From: an uncultured Desulfobacter sp.
GTDB taxonomy: Bacteria; Desulfobacterota; Desulfobacteria; Desulfobacterales; Desulfobacteraceae
NCBI RefSeq assembly: GCF_963666145.1
Contig: NZ_OY762614.1
Span: forward strand, 2,842,501 to 2,906,500
DNA: 64,000 nt
Direction of reading: 5' to 3'
This document shows, piece after piece, positions 9,410 through 18,781 of this stretch. Every line of letters begins with the position of its first letter. Position 1 is the stretch's first letter. The position numbers and the translations under genes were made by a program. The notes beneath the pieces were generated by a model. It ran no database searches. It saw nothing but the letters and a program-made list of their open reading frames with translations, and had not been told where the DNA came from.

Positions 9410-12400
9410 TCACCCTTCCACATGGATCTGTACGGTTTCAAGTTTTTCAAAGGGGCGTCCGTCGATGAGGAGCTGCGCGCCTGCCTTTTGAATGACGATT
9501 CTGTGGGCGAACAGCTCGATGGAACCGGTGTCGTTGATGCCGGTCAGATAGATGCACTGGACCCCTAACGCCTTTGCCACCTTAAGCTGGGCATCCAGAA
9601 AGTCGGGGCGGTTGCATACTCCCAGCGGGTTGTCCAGGATCAAAAATCCCGGCATGGGCCTGGCGCCGCTTTTAAAGCGCCGGCTTCTCATGTATACCAG
9701 AAGGGCGTAGAGTAGGACCGCCGTGGTCAGGGCTTCGCCCCCGGACCCGAGATCTTTGCCAACGGGTTCGTAGTTTCTGGCGGTGTCGTCGCACTTGAGC
9801 AGCCGGATGTTAAAACTCTTTTTGGCTTCCACCGCCAGAAGCCGGTAGAGCAGCGCCGCACCCAAACGGTTGCCTTCGGCTGGATTAACCTGGGGGCACA
9901 GCCCTTTTTGGATGCACTCTTCCATCCAGTTTTCCAGACTCTCTTTATAGGCCCGGTCAAAGCGGCTGAAATTAAGCTTGGCCGCGGCCCTTAAAATGGG
10001 TTTGCCGCCGTAGATAAACACCTGTTCCGGAATGGAGACCTGGGTGGCTGCGGTCAGTTTCTGGTGGCAGTCCTTGGCATGTTCCAAAAGCTGGCTGACA
10101 TGGGTGTCCATCAAGGTTTTTGACCGGGAGAGATCCCCCTCCAGGGTGGCGGCGATCCCGGTGCAGTTGTTGATCAGATCGCTGCAGGATAAAGCCATGC
10201 TCCCGGCGTCGTGCTCTTTGAGGGCGGCGGCCAGGGCCGGAACAATCCCCTCAACGTCGGAGTCCCGGATATGGGCGTCAAGTGCCCTGTACTTTGCATC
10301 CCGCTTGCGTTCCAAATCCTGGGTCTTTTGGGCCTGTTTTTTTCTTTCAGCTTGAAGCTGTTTGACCCTGTTTTCCATCTCCACGCAATGGGCCTGCCGG
10401 TTCTGGGGATGCAGAAGATCGGGCCAGTCCGGGTCAAGGTCCGAGGGTTTTGTCTCCGGGGGATCTCCTGCCCTGGCGGCAAGGGTTTTGAGCGTATTGA
10501 ACCAGGTCGTGACCGCCGCCTGATCCTCCCGGGCCCGGCTGATCTGTTGGGCCATGGTTTCCAGGCGGGTTCCCAGGTCCTGGGTTGCGGTTTCCAGATC
10601 CGGGATCACGGTATTTTCCAGATCCGGTAAAGAAAATTCCTGGAGTTTGCCCGCTGTCAGTCTGGGTAGGATCTGCTTTTTTTCAAGCTGCTCAAGCGCT
10701 TCACGCTCTTTTTGGGCCTCTTTTTCCAATACCTCAGCCTGGGCTTCGGCACGTGATTGTTCCTTTGAATCCTTTTTTATTTGAGCGGCCAAAAGATCCC
10801 GTTTGGCTTGACGTTCCATGACCGCTTTGGCGGCCCAGTACCGGGCCTGGTCAGCATCAAAGGCGTGGGTGGATTGAAGCCGGGTCAATTTTCCCTGGAG
10901 GTCCGACAAATCCCGGCCAAGGTCCTCGACCTCCCGTTCAAGTGATGCCACCCCAAGTTCCGTACTTCGCTGGTGCAAATTGGCCTGGGCCTGGAAATAG
11001 AGAGACTTGATGTCCTGGGGGGCCATATCTTGGACATGGCGTCCCGTGTCCGTATCTTTTTCGTCCAGGGCCAGGGGAAGGGGGATTTCTGCGGCCAGTT
11101 CATCCAGCCGGTCCCGGTCTTTATCCAGTCCGGGAATTATGCTCGCCGCAGATATGGCGGCCTGTTCCAGGTCAGATGCCTGGGATTCAAGGGATATGAT
11201 GCCCAGGTCAAGTTTTTTTATGGCCTGTCTGTTTTGTTCGGTCTGCTGCTGCCAGGATTTCCATTCACCGTTTTGGGCCAGCCATTGCCTGATGCGCTTG
11301 AGGGTTTCCTCCAAACGGGCCTTATCCGAGGTCAATTCCTCAATCCGATCATCGCACCGGGTGATTCGGGTCTTGATATCCGTTATCCGGTCCTGGACAG
11401 CGGCGATTTCCCGGCAGGTTTTTTCATGGGCCTTGTTTGCCAGGTCCAGATCCAGGTCCAGCCGCTGGACCGTCGCGGGATCGGGAAACGCTTCCCTGAA
11501 GGCTTTTAATTCGTTCAGGGATTTTTCCATGGCATCGCAGGTGAGTAAAAGATCCCGGATCAGGACCTCTTTTTCCTCTTTTTCAATGGACAGTTCCTGT
11601 TTCAGGGTTTGGGCGCCCAAAAGGGTATAGATGGACGGATCTTTTGGAAGGATACGCTTGTGGGCAATTTCATCAACGGTGGTGATGTCGGTGACCGGCA
11701 GTGAGATCACCACCGGCCGCCGCAGCCAGGCAGGCGGTTCCAGTGCCAGAATGTCTTCCATCACCTGGGCGCTTGCCGCCATGATGCCGGTGAACCGGGC
11801 CGGATCCCGGTGGATGAATTGGGCTGTGACCTCGGCTTCCATCTCCAGGGAGGCCAGATATTCTGGAAAGGCCCGGATCTGGGTGGGGCTGATTCCCGCA
11901 TCCCGGTAATGCCGGATCAGGCGGCGGGTCTGGTCATCCACAGCCAGGGTGCGCACCTCATCCAGGCTCTTGAGTTCATTGGTCAGTTTGCGTACCTCTT
12001 TTTCCATGCGCATGAGTTTATCGGTTTTGCGCGAAATCGTGTCGGATAACCCGGATACATGGGCGGCATTGGTGGGGTCAAAGTTGTCGGCGCCTGCTGC
12101 GGTGCGGATGTGGGGATCTGAAATCAGGCGTTCCCGCCATGTTTTTTCCCGGGCTTTGCGGGCCAGGGCGTCATCAATGGCACTTTGATCCCGGACCTTT
12201 TGAATGGAAAGTTCCTCCCGGTTTTGGTTTTCCCGGGAAAGGGTGTCGTCAAGGGTGTTTCGTTTTTCCCGGGTCTGGGAAAGATCCTTGCCGGTTCGAT
12301 TTAACTCTTGTTCAAGGCGGCTGGAATACGCTTCGGGGGCGTCAAGAAAATGGGGGGCAATGTCTTCACCGTTTTTCAGGGCCATTTCCAGATGGGCGTG

Positions 12401-13825
12401 CAGCCGAGTTGTCTCATTGTTCAACCGGGTGTGTTTTTCTTGGGTTTCCTTAAGTACCCTGCGGCAGTCCTCTTGTTTCTCCTTTATCGCTGCCGCTTTG
12501 GTCTTTGATTTTTCAATTAGACTTAAGGTTTGCTGCCTGCGTTGTTCGATGGCGGCATGAAAAGCCCGGGCATGTTGGTCTGCTTTTTCACGAAGGGGCG
12601 TCAACTCAGAGCCCGAAGCGGTCAGCGCCTCATGCTTGTCTTGAAGTCTGCCGGTGATCAGATTGATCCGGGCCAGGGTATCTGCGGCATCTAACGCATG
12701 GCCCAGGGCTTCTGCGGCCTTGATGGCTCGCCCCAGGTCGGCCGCATACGCCAAACGTTCCTTTTGGGCTAGCGTCAGAGAAAATCCCCGGGCCATTGAT
12801 AGATCCGCCTGGGTTCCGTCCAAGTCGGCTTTAGCCTTGTTTTCATCTTCCTGGGCTTGGGCCAGTTTTTTGTGGACCTGCTGTTGTTCCTCCCCGGCCT
12901 TTGGCAGCGCCCGGGAGACCAGGAAGGCGGCCTGTTCAAGTTCCCCATCGCAGCGGCTTTGCTTCTCTTTGGCCCCAAGGAACTCGGCGGCAATGGGCTG
13001 AAAATCCTCCAGCCGGGTTTTCAGGGACAACACCGCTGCCAGCTTCTTTTTTTTCCAGGGCATGGTTCTCATTTTGTCCATGTTGGTCAAGGTGGCGGCA
13101 CGAAGTTGTTCGGCAAATGCCATGTCCGTGACACACCCCAGGAAAAAGGAGAGAAAATCAGCCTCACACCGGAACCGGAACGCATCCTTGATGCCCCCTT
13201 CGCTTTTGGCAAAATCGATTTGCCGATCCACCAGCCAGGGATCCAGACCGATCTTCTCCAGGCGCTCCCCCCAATCTTTCTGAACATCGGTGATCACCAC
13301 CTGGTTGTGGGGATCATTTAAAAAATCCCGGACGGCGGACAATGGTTGGGGGTGTGCTGAAAGCTCGTGCCAGTTTTGCTGCATACGGTCAAAAAAATCC
13401 GGCGCCAGGGCCTGGAAATAATAGCGGACTATGGGTTTTGACGCTTCCTTGTAGCTGTAAAGCACCTGGCCGATGACCAGGCGTTCTTCTGATTTGTCTT
13501 CAAAGAGGTTCTCTTCTTTGGGAACGGCCATCTCAATGAGGATCACGGCGGGCCGGCCTGGCACCAGATACTGGGAAAGGGTTTTGTCCCCACCGGACTG
13601 CAGGTGCTGGACAAACCGTTTCTGGTCCGGGCAAAAGGTGTTGAGCACAAAGGAGATCAAGGTGGTTTTGCAGGTGCCGTTCACCGCAAAGATCACCCCG
13701 TGGTCCGACGAGACTTCCGGATCAAATAGCCGGCTGTCGTGATCGGCAATGGGGAAACTGCCCTGCTGGAGAATGTTTGCCCCTGCACAGATTTCGCCTG
13801 CAAATATCCGGGTGATTCTAAACAT
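9410..13825 (-). CDS. jetC: JetC/MksB-like SMC ATPase of Wadjet-like system
   Basis: A 1471-residue SMC-like protein, the presumed DNA-loop-extruding motor of the operon. The ATPase halves lie at the two ends: Walker A AVNGTCKTT at 47-55, and signature GSGGEALTT (1360-1368) with Walker B FLILDNPLG (1394-1402). Between them are two very long coiled coils rich in Glu, Lys, Gln and Arg, interrupted by a compact region around 650-780 that should be the hinge. Two motifs are odd: Walker A has Cys in place of the Gly before the catalytic Lys, and Asn1399 stands where most ABC ATPases have the catalytic Glu. The start was moved to the ATG at MFRITRIF because AGGAGG precedes it; it overlaps the jetB stop by 8 nt. 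It is clearly longer than the ~1100 residues I recall for Wadjet JetC. Confidence 0.78.
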   Translation of the reverse strand: MFRITRIFAGEICAGANILQQGSFPIADHDSRLFDPEVSSDHGVIFAVNGTCKTTLISFVLNTFCPDQKRFVQHLQSGGDKTLSQYLVPGRPAVILIEMAVPKEENLFEDKSEERLVIGQVLYSYKEASKPIVRYYFQALAPDFFDRMQQNWHELSAHPQPLSAVRDFLNDPHNQVVITDVQKDWGERLEKIGLDPWLVDRQIDFAKSEGGIKDAFRFRCEADFLSFFLGCVTDMAFAEQLRAATLTNMDKMRTMPWKKKKLAAVLSLKTRLEDFQPIAAEFLGAKEKQSRCDGELEQAAFLVSRALPKAGEEQQQVHKKLAQAQEDENKAKADLDGTQADLSMARGFSLTLAQKERLAYAADLGRAIKAAEALGHALDAADTLARINLITGRLQDKHEALTASGSELTPLREKADQHARAFHAAIEQRRQQTLSLIEKSKTKAAAIKEKQEDCRRVLKETQEKHTRLNNETTRLHAHLEMALKNGEDIAPHFLDAPEAYSSRLEQELNRTGKDLSQTREKRNTLDDTLSRENQNREELSIQKVRDQSAIDDALARKAREKTWRERLISDPHIRTAAGADNFDPTNAAHVSGLSDTISRKTDKLMRMEKEVRKLTNELKSLDEVRTLAVDDQTRRLIRHYRDAGISPTQIRAFPEYLASLEMEAEVTAQFIHRDPARFTGIMAASAQVMEDILALEPPAWLRRPVVISLPVTDITTVDEIAHKRILPKDPSIYTLLGAQTLKQELSIEKEEKEVLIRDLLLTCDAMEKSLNELKAFREAFPDPATVQRLDLDLDLANKAHEKTCREIAAVQDRITDIKTRITRCDDRIEELTSDKARLEETLKRIRQWLAQNGEWKSWQQQTEQNRQAIKKLDLGIISLESQASDLEQAAISAASIIPGLDKDRDRLDELAAEIPLPLALDEKDTDTGRHVQDMAPQDIKSLYFQAQANLHQRSTELGVASLEREVEDLGRDLSDLQGKLTRLQSTHAFDADQARYWAAKAVMERQAKRDLLAAQIKKDSKEQSRAEAQAEVLEKEAQKEREALEQLEKKQILPRLTAGKLQEFSLPDLENTVIPDLETATQDLGTRLETMAQQISRAREDQAAVTTWFNTLKTLAARAGDPPETKPSDLDPDWPDLLHPQNRQAHCVEMENRVKQLQAERKKQAQKTQDLERKRDAKYRALDAHIRDSDVEGIVPALAAALKEHDAGSMALSCSDLINNCTGIAATLEGDLSRSKTLMDTHVSQLLEHAKDCHQKLTAATQVSIPEQVFIYGGKPILRAAAKLNFSRFDRAYKESLENWMEECIQKGLCPQVNPAEGNRLGAALLYRLLAVEAKKSFNIRLLKCDDTARNYEPVGKDLGSGGEALTTAVLLYALLVYMRSRRFKSGARPMPGFLILDNPLGVCNRPDFLDAQLKVAKALGVQCIYLTGINDTGSIELFAHRIVIQKAGAQLLIDGRPFEKLETVQIHVEG

Positions 13826-14639
13826 GATCGTCCTCCTTGGCGTCGGCCTGTTCTTTGCCCCGGTTGACGATGTCCCGGAAGGCCTGGAAGGTGTACAGCA
13901 TGCCCTCACGCACCGCCGCCTGGTAGACCGGTGTGGGGCGGTACTCCAGCACCCTGTCATGCTCTTCAAAGGCCAGGATGTACCGGGTTTCTCTCATGTG
14001 CCGCACCACCTGTTCAATGAGTTCCCGCCAGGAATTGCCGGCCGCGCCCCCGGTCTGGCGGATGTCGGGATTGTCTTCGGGCATCTCACGGATGCGCTGG
14101 GCCAGGGTAATGATCTGGGGATGGAGGCGGTCTGCGCCGGTATCATCTGGGCAGGCGTCATTGTCATGGGTTTCTGATCCGCCGTCCTGGTCCGGTTCCG
14201 GGCACAGTTTGGCAAAGCGGCGCAGGATTTCAAAAATATCGTCAAGGGTGACGGCACCTAAATCCTCAACGGGAACCTCAAGGTCTTGCTCCTGGGGGAA
14301 AAAAGCCGTGGCTACGGCGGCATGCACACAAAGAATGTCCGCTGCCCTGAACTCCCCCCGGCCTAGAAGCTTGCCGTAGTCCGTGACGGTCATGGAAAAA
14401 AGGCTTTCCGCCCCCAGAGCGGAGAGACGGAAACCATCGTCTTCCAGGGCCAGGACGGCAAGGTCCATGGCCTTCAGGGCCTGGGCCACGGCCTGCTGGA
14501 ACCCGGCATCGGCCTGGTATCTCTGGATCAGGTTGCCCAACTCCTGCTGGTGGCGTATCACCAGGGATTTGCGGCCGTGGCTGTGGGCCAGGCTTAGGTA
14601 TACAAGGCGGTTGACCTGGTAAAGAGTCTCAAGGTCCAT
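13818..14639 (-). CDS. jetB: JetB/MksE-like subunit of Wadjet-like system
   Basis: A 273-residue, mostly helical acidic protein with no strong signature visible by eye. Its identity rests on position and size: in Wadjet and MksBEF operons a small KITE-type winged-helix protein sits between the kleisin and the SMC gene, as here. An insertion around residues 145-170 is rich in Asp, Glu and Gly and is probably disordered. It starts 3 nt after jetA ends, with its ribosome site inside the jetA tail, and overlaps jetC by 8 nt, so the three are translated together. Sequence alone would leave it hypothetical. Confidence 0.62.
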   Translation of the reverse strand: MDLETLYQVNRLVYLSLAHSHGRKSLVIRHQQELGNLIQRYQADAGFQQAVAQALKAMDLAVLALEDDGFRLSALGAESLFSMTVTDYGKLLGRGEFRAADILCVHAAVATAFFPQEQDLEVPVEDLGAVTLDDIFEILRRFAKLCPEPDQDGGSETHDNDACPDDTGADRLHPQIITLAQRIREMPEDNPDIRQTGGAAGNSWRELIEQVVRHMRETRYILAFEEHDRVLEYRPTPVYQAAVREGMLYTFQAFRDIVNRGKEQADAKEDDHV

Positions 14640-14642
14640 GGG

Positions 14643-16217
14643 TTATCCTTTTTTCTGGTGGGAACGGGGTTTGGGTGGTGCCGATTCAAGCCTCAGTTCA
14701 TGTCCCCGGTAATTGCGCTGGTCCGGCAGGGCCAGGCTGAAAATGAGTTCCGGGTGCCGGCGGCTTGCCGTAACCTGGTATTTATCTGCATAGAAGTGAT
14801 CCACCAGGCAGTGAAATACGGCCATGGCCAAGGCCACGGGCATCAACGGGGGGTATGGTTCATGACAGGCAGCTTCCAAAAGTGTGCTCAACGCAACGTC
14901 TCCGTGTTTCCGGACAAAGTTTGTAAGCAGTTCAAAGGCCTGATCCATGAGTTCCGGGGCCACACGTGATTCAAAATGCGCCATGGGTACGGCATCTATT
15001 TCCTGGATGCCGCAGGCCTGCTCTTCGGCCTGGTTACGGCGCTCCAATGCCCTGTCGCAGGCCGACATCAGGGATGCCGGATCAAACAGCGGCCGGCACA
15101 CCGCCGGATCAAACCGGGCCATGAACTCCATGCCGATATGCTCACCGTCGGGGGGAAACATACCCGATATATCATTTAATATTTGTTCGCAGGCTGGAAA
15201 TATGCCTAAAGCGGGCCTGCGGAACAGTTTATGGCTGTGGCGGTCAAATATTTCCGGCAGCTCCTGCAATTGTCCTGAAAGTGTCAGAAGCCGTGTGTTC
15301 AGCTTTTCCAGGGCATCGCCCAACAGGCTTAGTTTGCGACCAAGGCCGGGCTCGGTATCCGGGTCGCTTAGTTTTTTGCGCACCAGGTGGTTCAGGCGGG
15401 CACTCTCTTTCTGGATCTGCTGGGTCTGCAGGGCCCCGTCGTCTGCCATGACGTTGATTTCATTGACATCCACCCGGTTGATGCTGCGCCGGATGGCCCG
15501 GCCCATGGCCTGGATCTCCTGGGATTTTCGCAGGAGCTGTTTTCGGTTTTGAAGGGCCACCCCGATGGCGTCATCCACCTTTCCCCGGTCAATGAGCAAC
15601 TGGATTCTTAAATTACCAATGGCCGCGGCATCCAGGGCCCCGGTTTCGTACAAGCCGAAATAGGCGGTGTAGCCCTCGTCGGTAAGATGGAAATGGGCCG
15701 CCTGTACCGTGTCGGTATAAACGGTTTTGATCAGCCAGAATTTTTTGGGGACCATCTGCCGGGCCGCCGCATCAAAATAGATATATTCAAAGGGCCGGTA
15801 CCGGTTATCCCGGTTGACCAGATGGTCAAATATTTTATGCAGCACCTCTTCCAAGGCCGCGGGTTCAATTTCCATGTTCATTGCCCTGGCCTGGTTGTTT
15901 GCCAAAACAAGGAGCCGGGAAATAACGTTTTTGCGGGTTACCCCTGGAGCAAATTCAGTCAGTTCGGAAATCACATCCAGGGTGGCAAAGGCCAGCCATA
16001 TTACATCCAGGTGGTCCCATGCCGGGTGGGGCGTCTCGTCCTGGCCCGTCAGACGCCGGGCCGACAGCTCGTAAACCGGCCGCATCACAAGGCTTGACCG
16101 CACCACCCGGGTGACATCGGTGTCAACGCCGGACACATCCCGGGGCGCGGGTGTCTGTGGTGCCGGCTCACTGTTGTCGTCAAAAAGTGAGAGTTGGGTT
16201 TCAAGGATGTTGGTCAT
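14643..16217 (-). CDS. jetA: JetA/MksF-like kleisin subunit of Wadjet-like system
   Basis: A 524-residue protein, first gene of the operon. It looks helical throughout: an N-terminal domain (about 60-220) with IWLAFATLDVISELTEF could be the winged-helix part, a central helical segment (about 225-330, LLRKSQEIQAMGRAIRRSIN) fits a kleisin neck, and the C-terminal 120 residues form a second compact domain. This is the expected plan for MksF/JetA, which bridges the SMC heads. No diagnostic motif is readable, so the call depends on gene order. No clear ribosome site precedes the ATG. The promoter should lie in the 280 nt to the divergent transglutaminase gene. Confidence 0.62.
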   Translation of the reverse strand: MTNILETQLSLFDDNSEPAPQTPAPRDVSGVDTDVTRVVRSSLVMRPVYELSARRLTGQDETPHPAWDHLDVIWLAFATLDVISELTEFAPGVTRKNVISRLLVLANNQARAMNMEIEPAALEEVLHKIFDHLVNRDNRYRPFEYIYFDAAARQMVPKKFWLIKTVYTDTVQAAHFHLTDEGYTAYFGLYETGALDAAAIGNLRIQLLIDRGKVDDAIGVALQNRKQLLRKSQEIQAMGRAIRRSINRVDVNEINVMADDGALQTQQIQKESARLNHLVRKKLSDPDTEPGLGRKLSLLGDALEKLNTRLLTLSGQLQELPEIFDRHSHKLFRRPALGIFPACEQILNDISGMFPPDGEHIGMEFMARFDPAVCRPLFDPASLMSACDRALERRNQAEEQACGIQEIDAVPMAHFESRVAPELMDQAFELLTNFVRKHGDVALSTLLEAACHEPYPPLMPVALAMAVFHCLVDHFYADKYQVTASRRHPELIFSLALPDQRNYRGHELRLESAPPKPRSHQKKG

Positions 16218-16412
16218 ATGATCTTAAATTTTTAACCTGTTTTTCTGTAGGGTTTACCATGCAAGGTAAAAACGGTGCAACAAAGAAAACAGATGGTGTC
16301 GTTAACATGGGAGACGCCGGTTTAAGTCCGCTCTCTTCTATTTAAGTTTTTCTCCTTGTATTTTACCAATTTTTACTGATATTCGGGATTGGTTATAACG
16401 TCGGCCATTGTA

Positions 16413-16436
16413 AGGGCAGGCCCCTATACCTGCCCT
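16413..16436. repeat. Short palindrome AGGGCAGG/CCTGCCCT
   Basis: Perfect 8-bp inverted repeat with an 8-nt CCCCTATA loop, in the gap between jetA and the divergent transglutaminase gene. It has the look of a dispersed REP-type palindrome and has no T run. It argues against starting the downstream gene before about 16450. Confidence 0.6.
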
Positions 16437-16493
16437 AACGAGAGCAACCACAGTATGAATGTCTGGGGAAGTTGCTCAAATTTTTCAACTTTT

Positions 16494-18761
16494 ATGAAAA
16501 TCTGGATGAACGTGTTGATGTTTAAATCTTTTGCCAAATTTCATTTTCCATTGTTTGCAATTATAACCGGCTTCTTTGTAGTCATATCCCAGGCTGAAGG
16601 ATTTGAAAAAAGAGAAACCCTGTCTCCGGAATTCATTGCTTTAAAAAGAGAATTTGATAGTCAAAAACGCGAAGCGGTTTCTGGTGCGGTCATTCTTTTC
16701 AAAGAGAACCAAACAACAATTGGTAACGGTGGCATGATGAATTCAACAGCGCATATTGTCGGTAAGCTTTATTCACAAGATGCGATTGAACAATATAGCC
16801 AAATCAGCGTTCCTTTCAACTCTTTTTATGATGAAATTGATCTTAATTTTGCCCATACCATAAGCCCGGAAGGAAAAATACTCAGTATTTCAAAAGATGC
16901 ATTTCAGTTGAAAAATGCACAGGAAGATTACGATGTAAAATCTTATTCCAACCAGATGCTTCTGACCTTTACGCTTCCTGCCTTGGAAATCGGGTCTTAC
17001 TTCGAATATGAAGTATCCATAAAAAAAAAGCCGGTATTAAACACAGAGTGGTTTTATGATCATAAATTCCATAATATTGGGTATAACCCATCCAATGAAA
17101 CAGTGCGTATCGATCCTGTTTATATATCCAAATTTAATTTAATCATTCCCCGTACATCCAAAATTTTTTTTTCCAGTGAAAATGCCGACAATGCTGTTCC
17201 TGCCATAAAAAGTGAAGGGGAAACAGTCGTTTATTCGTGGATACAAAAAGATTTGCCGCAGTTGTTTTTTGAAGAAAACATGCCTTCAGTATATGAACTT
17301 CTTCCCGCAATTAAAATGAGTTCAATAGGAAAATGGGCAACAATAGATTCATGGGCCCATGAGCTGTTTTTTCAAAAAACCATTCTTTCTCAGGATATAA
17401 AAGAAAAAACTATTGAATTGACCCGCAACATTGAAAATAAACAAGATAAAATAATGAAAATTGCCGAGTTCATCAACACAGAAATAGAATATGTTTCGGC
17501 CCGTCGGAACCGTGATATCTATTACCCACATACATCGGTCGAAACATTTACCAACCAGTACGGCAATTGCCAGGACCAGGTCGTTTTATTACTTTCCATG
17601 TTAAAGGCAATAAACATTAAAGGATTTCCGGTGTTAATTTCGCCTTTCCCGTATAAAAGAACGAATACCGCCATACCATCCATAGATTTTGCCCATGTCA
17701 TAGCGTATGTCCCGCTAAAAACAAAATCGTTTTGGATTGATACAAGTTCTGACAGTTTTGATTTCCCATATCTGCATTGGGCAAATCAAAATAGAACAGG
17801 CTTTATTATTAATGGAGAAGATGGGGCGTTCATAACAACGCCGTCTTCAGCGCCTGGGGATAATAAAAATACGGTTACGCAAGACTACAAATTTAACGAT
17901 AGAGATCTTTTGTTGGAATTGACTCTTAGCATTGAAGGGGCAAGAGCCGGTCTCTATAAATATTATTTAAAGCAACTCTCTTTAGAACAACAAAAAAATT
18001 TTCTTTTGGAAATAACCGGAACAGAAAAAGGGTTAAAGGATTTTTCCATCCAGAACCTGGCTGACCCATTGGCGCCATTTATTGCGACGTTAAAATTTGA
18101 ATTTAAAAACGCCTTTGATAAAAACACCGGGGTCTGGCGTTATGAAGACAACGTGCTGGCTTTTGATTTGTTTTTTCCTGAAATGCAATCCATATTGCAG
18201 ACCAAGACCCGCGAAAATGATTATATTTCCAGTTATAAACAGCAGATTGTTCAAGAGTCGATCTGTTCCGCACCCAATAACTTTTCTAAAATGGTTGTCC
18301 TGCCGGAAAATGAATGTATTGAAAATGAATTTTTACGTTTTAATAAAAAATTTTCCCGGGAAAATGATTCAATAAAAGTAAAGACAGAATTTTTATTAGA
18401 AAAGACTCACATTAAACAGGAACAATTTGGGGATTTTCGCCAAGCCCTTGGGGCGGTCCTTAACAAATGGGCGTGGGAAATTAACTTTTACCGCCGGCCT
18501 GGAAATCCGAAATTGGTTTCCCTTATTGAGCAGTTTGAAAAAAACCCGGATGATTTAAACACGCTGATAAATCTCTGCCGTCAATACATTGCCGATGGCA
18601 GCTATAATGAAGCGATGGAATTATTGCAAAAGGGCATTGGAATGGCCCCGGAAAATGGTGAAGTTCACTATTTAAATGGTTTGGCTCTGGGGTATCTGGA
18701 ACGTTTTGAAGAATCAAAAATTAGTTTGAAAAAAGCACATAATCTTGGCTACAGGCCGTAA
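16494..18761 (+). CDS. Exported DUF3857/transglutaminase-like protein
   Basis: A protein of about 755 residues. A hydrophobic segment, FPLFAIITGFFVVISQAEG, near the N terminus is a likely signal peptide. Next comes a beta-rich DUF3857-like domain and a transglutaminase-like domain with the Cys-His-Asp triad visible in YGNCQDQ, IDFAHV and WIDTSSD. The last 80 residues form TPR-like helices. Such proteins are probably periplasmic; relatives are often described as transglutaminase-like peptidases, but substrates are unknown. The start is uncertain: ATGs at 16455, 16494, 16509 and 16518 are in frame and none has a good ribosome site; 16518 gives the neatest signal peptide. The gene is AT-richer than its upstream neighbours and lies 20 nt before a second exported repeat protein. 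Confidence 0.75.
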   Translation: MKIWMNVLMFKSFAKFHFPLFAIITGFFVVISQAEGFEKRETLSPEFIALKREFDSQKREAVSGAVILFKENQTTIGNGGMMNSTAHIVGKLYSQDAIEQYSQISVPFNSFYDEIDLNFAHTISPEGKILSISKDAFQLKNAQEDYDVKSYSNQMLLTFTLPALEIGSYFEYEVSIKKKPVLNTEWFYDHKFHNIGYNPSNETVRIDPVYISKFNLIIPRTSKIFFSSENADNAVPAIKSEGETVVYSWIQKDLPQLFFEENMPSVYELLPAIKMSSIGKWATIDSWAHELFFQKTILSQDIKEKTIELTRNIENKQDKIMKIAEFINTEIEYVSARRNRDIYYPHTSVETFTNQYGNCQDQVVLLLSMLKAINIKGFPVLISPFPYKRTNTAIPSIDFAHVIAYVPLKTKSFWIDTSSDSFDFPYLHWANQNRTGFIINGEDGAFITTPSSAPGDNKNTVTQDYKFNDRDLLLELTLSIEGARAGLYKYYLKQLSLEQQKNFLLEITGTEKGLKDFSIQNLADPLAPFIATLKFEFKNAFDKNTGVWRYEDNVLAFDLFFPEMQSILQTKTRENDYISSYKQQIVQESICSAPNNFSKMVVLPENECIENEFLRFNKKFSRENDSIKVKTEFLLEKTHIKQEQFGDFRQALGAVLNKWAWEINFYRRPGNPKLVSLIEQFEKNPDDLNTLINLCRQYIADGSYNEAMELLQKGIGMAPENGEVHYLNGLALGYLERFEESKISLKKAHNLGYRP

Positions 18762-18781
18762 CAACAAAAAAGGGGCGTATC

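Noticed and set aside
13826..13969. 48-codon N-terminal extension of the jetC frame
   Set aside because: It lies inside jetB, is Arg/Ser/Pro-rich out-of-frame translation, and AGGAGG marks the later ATG.
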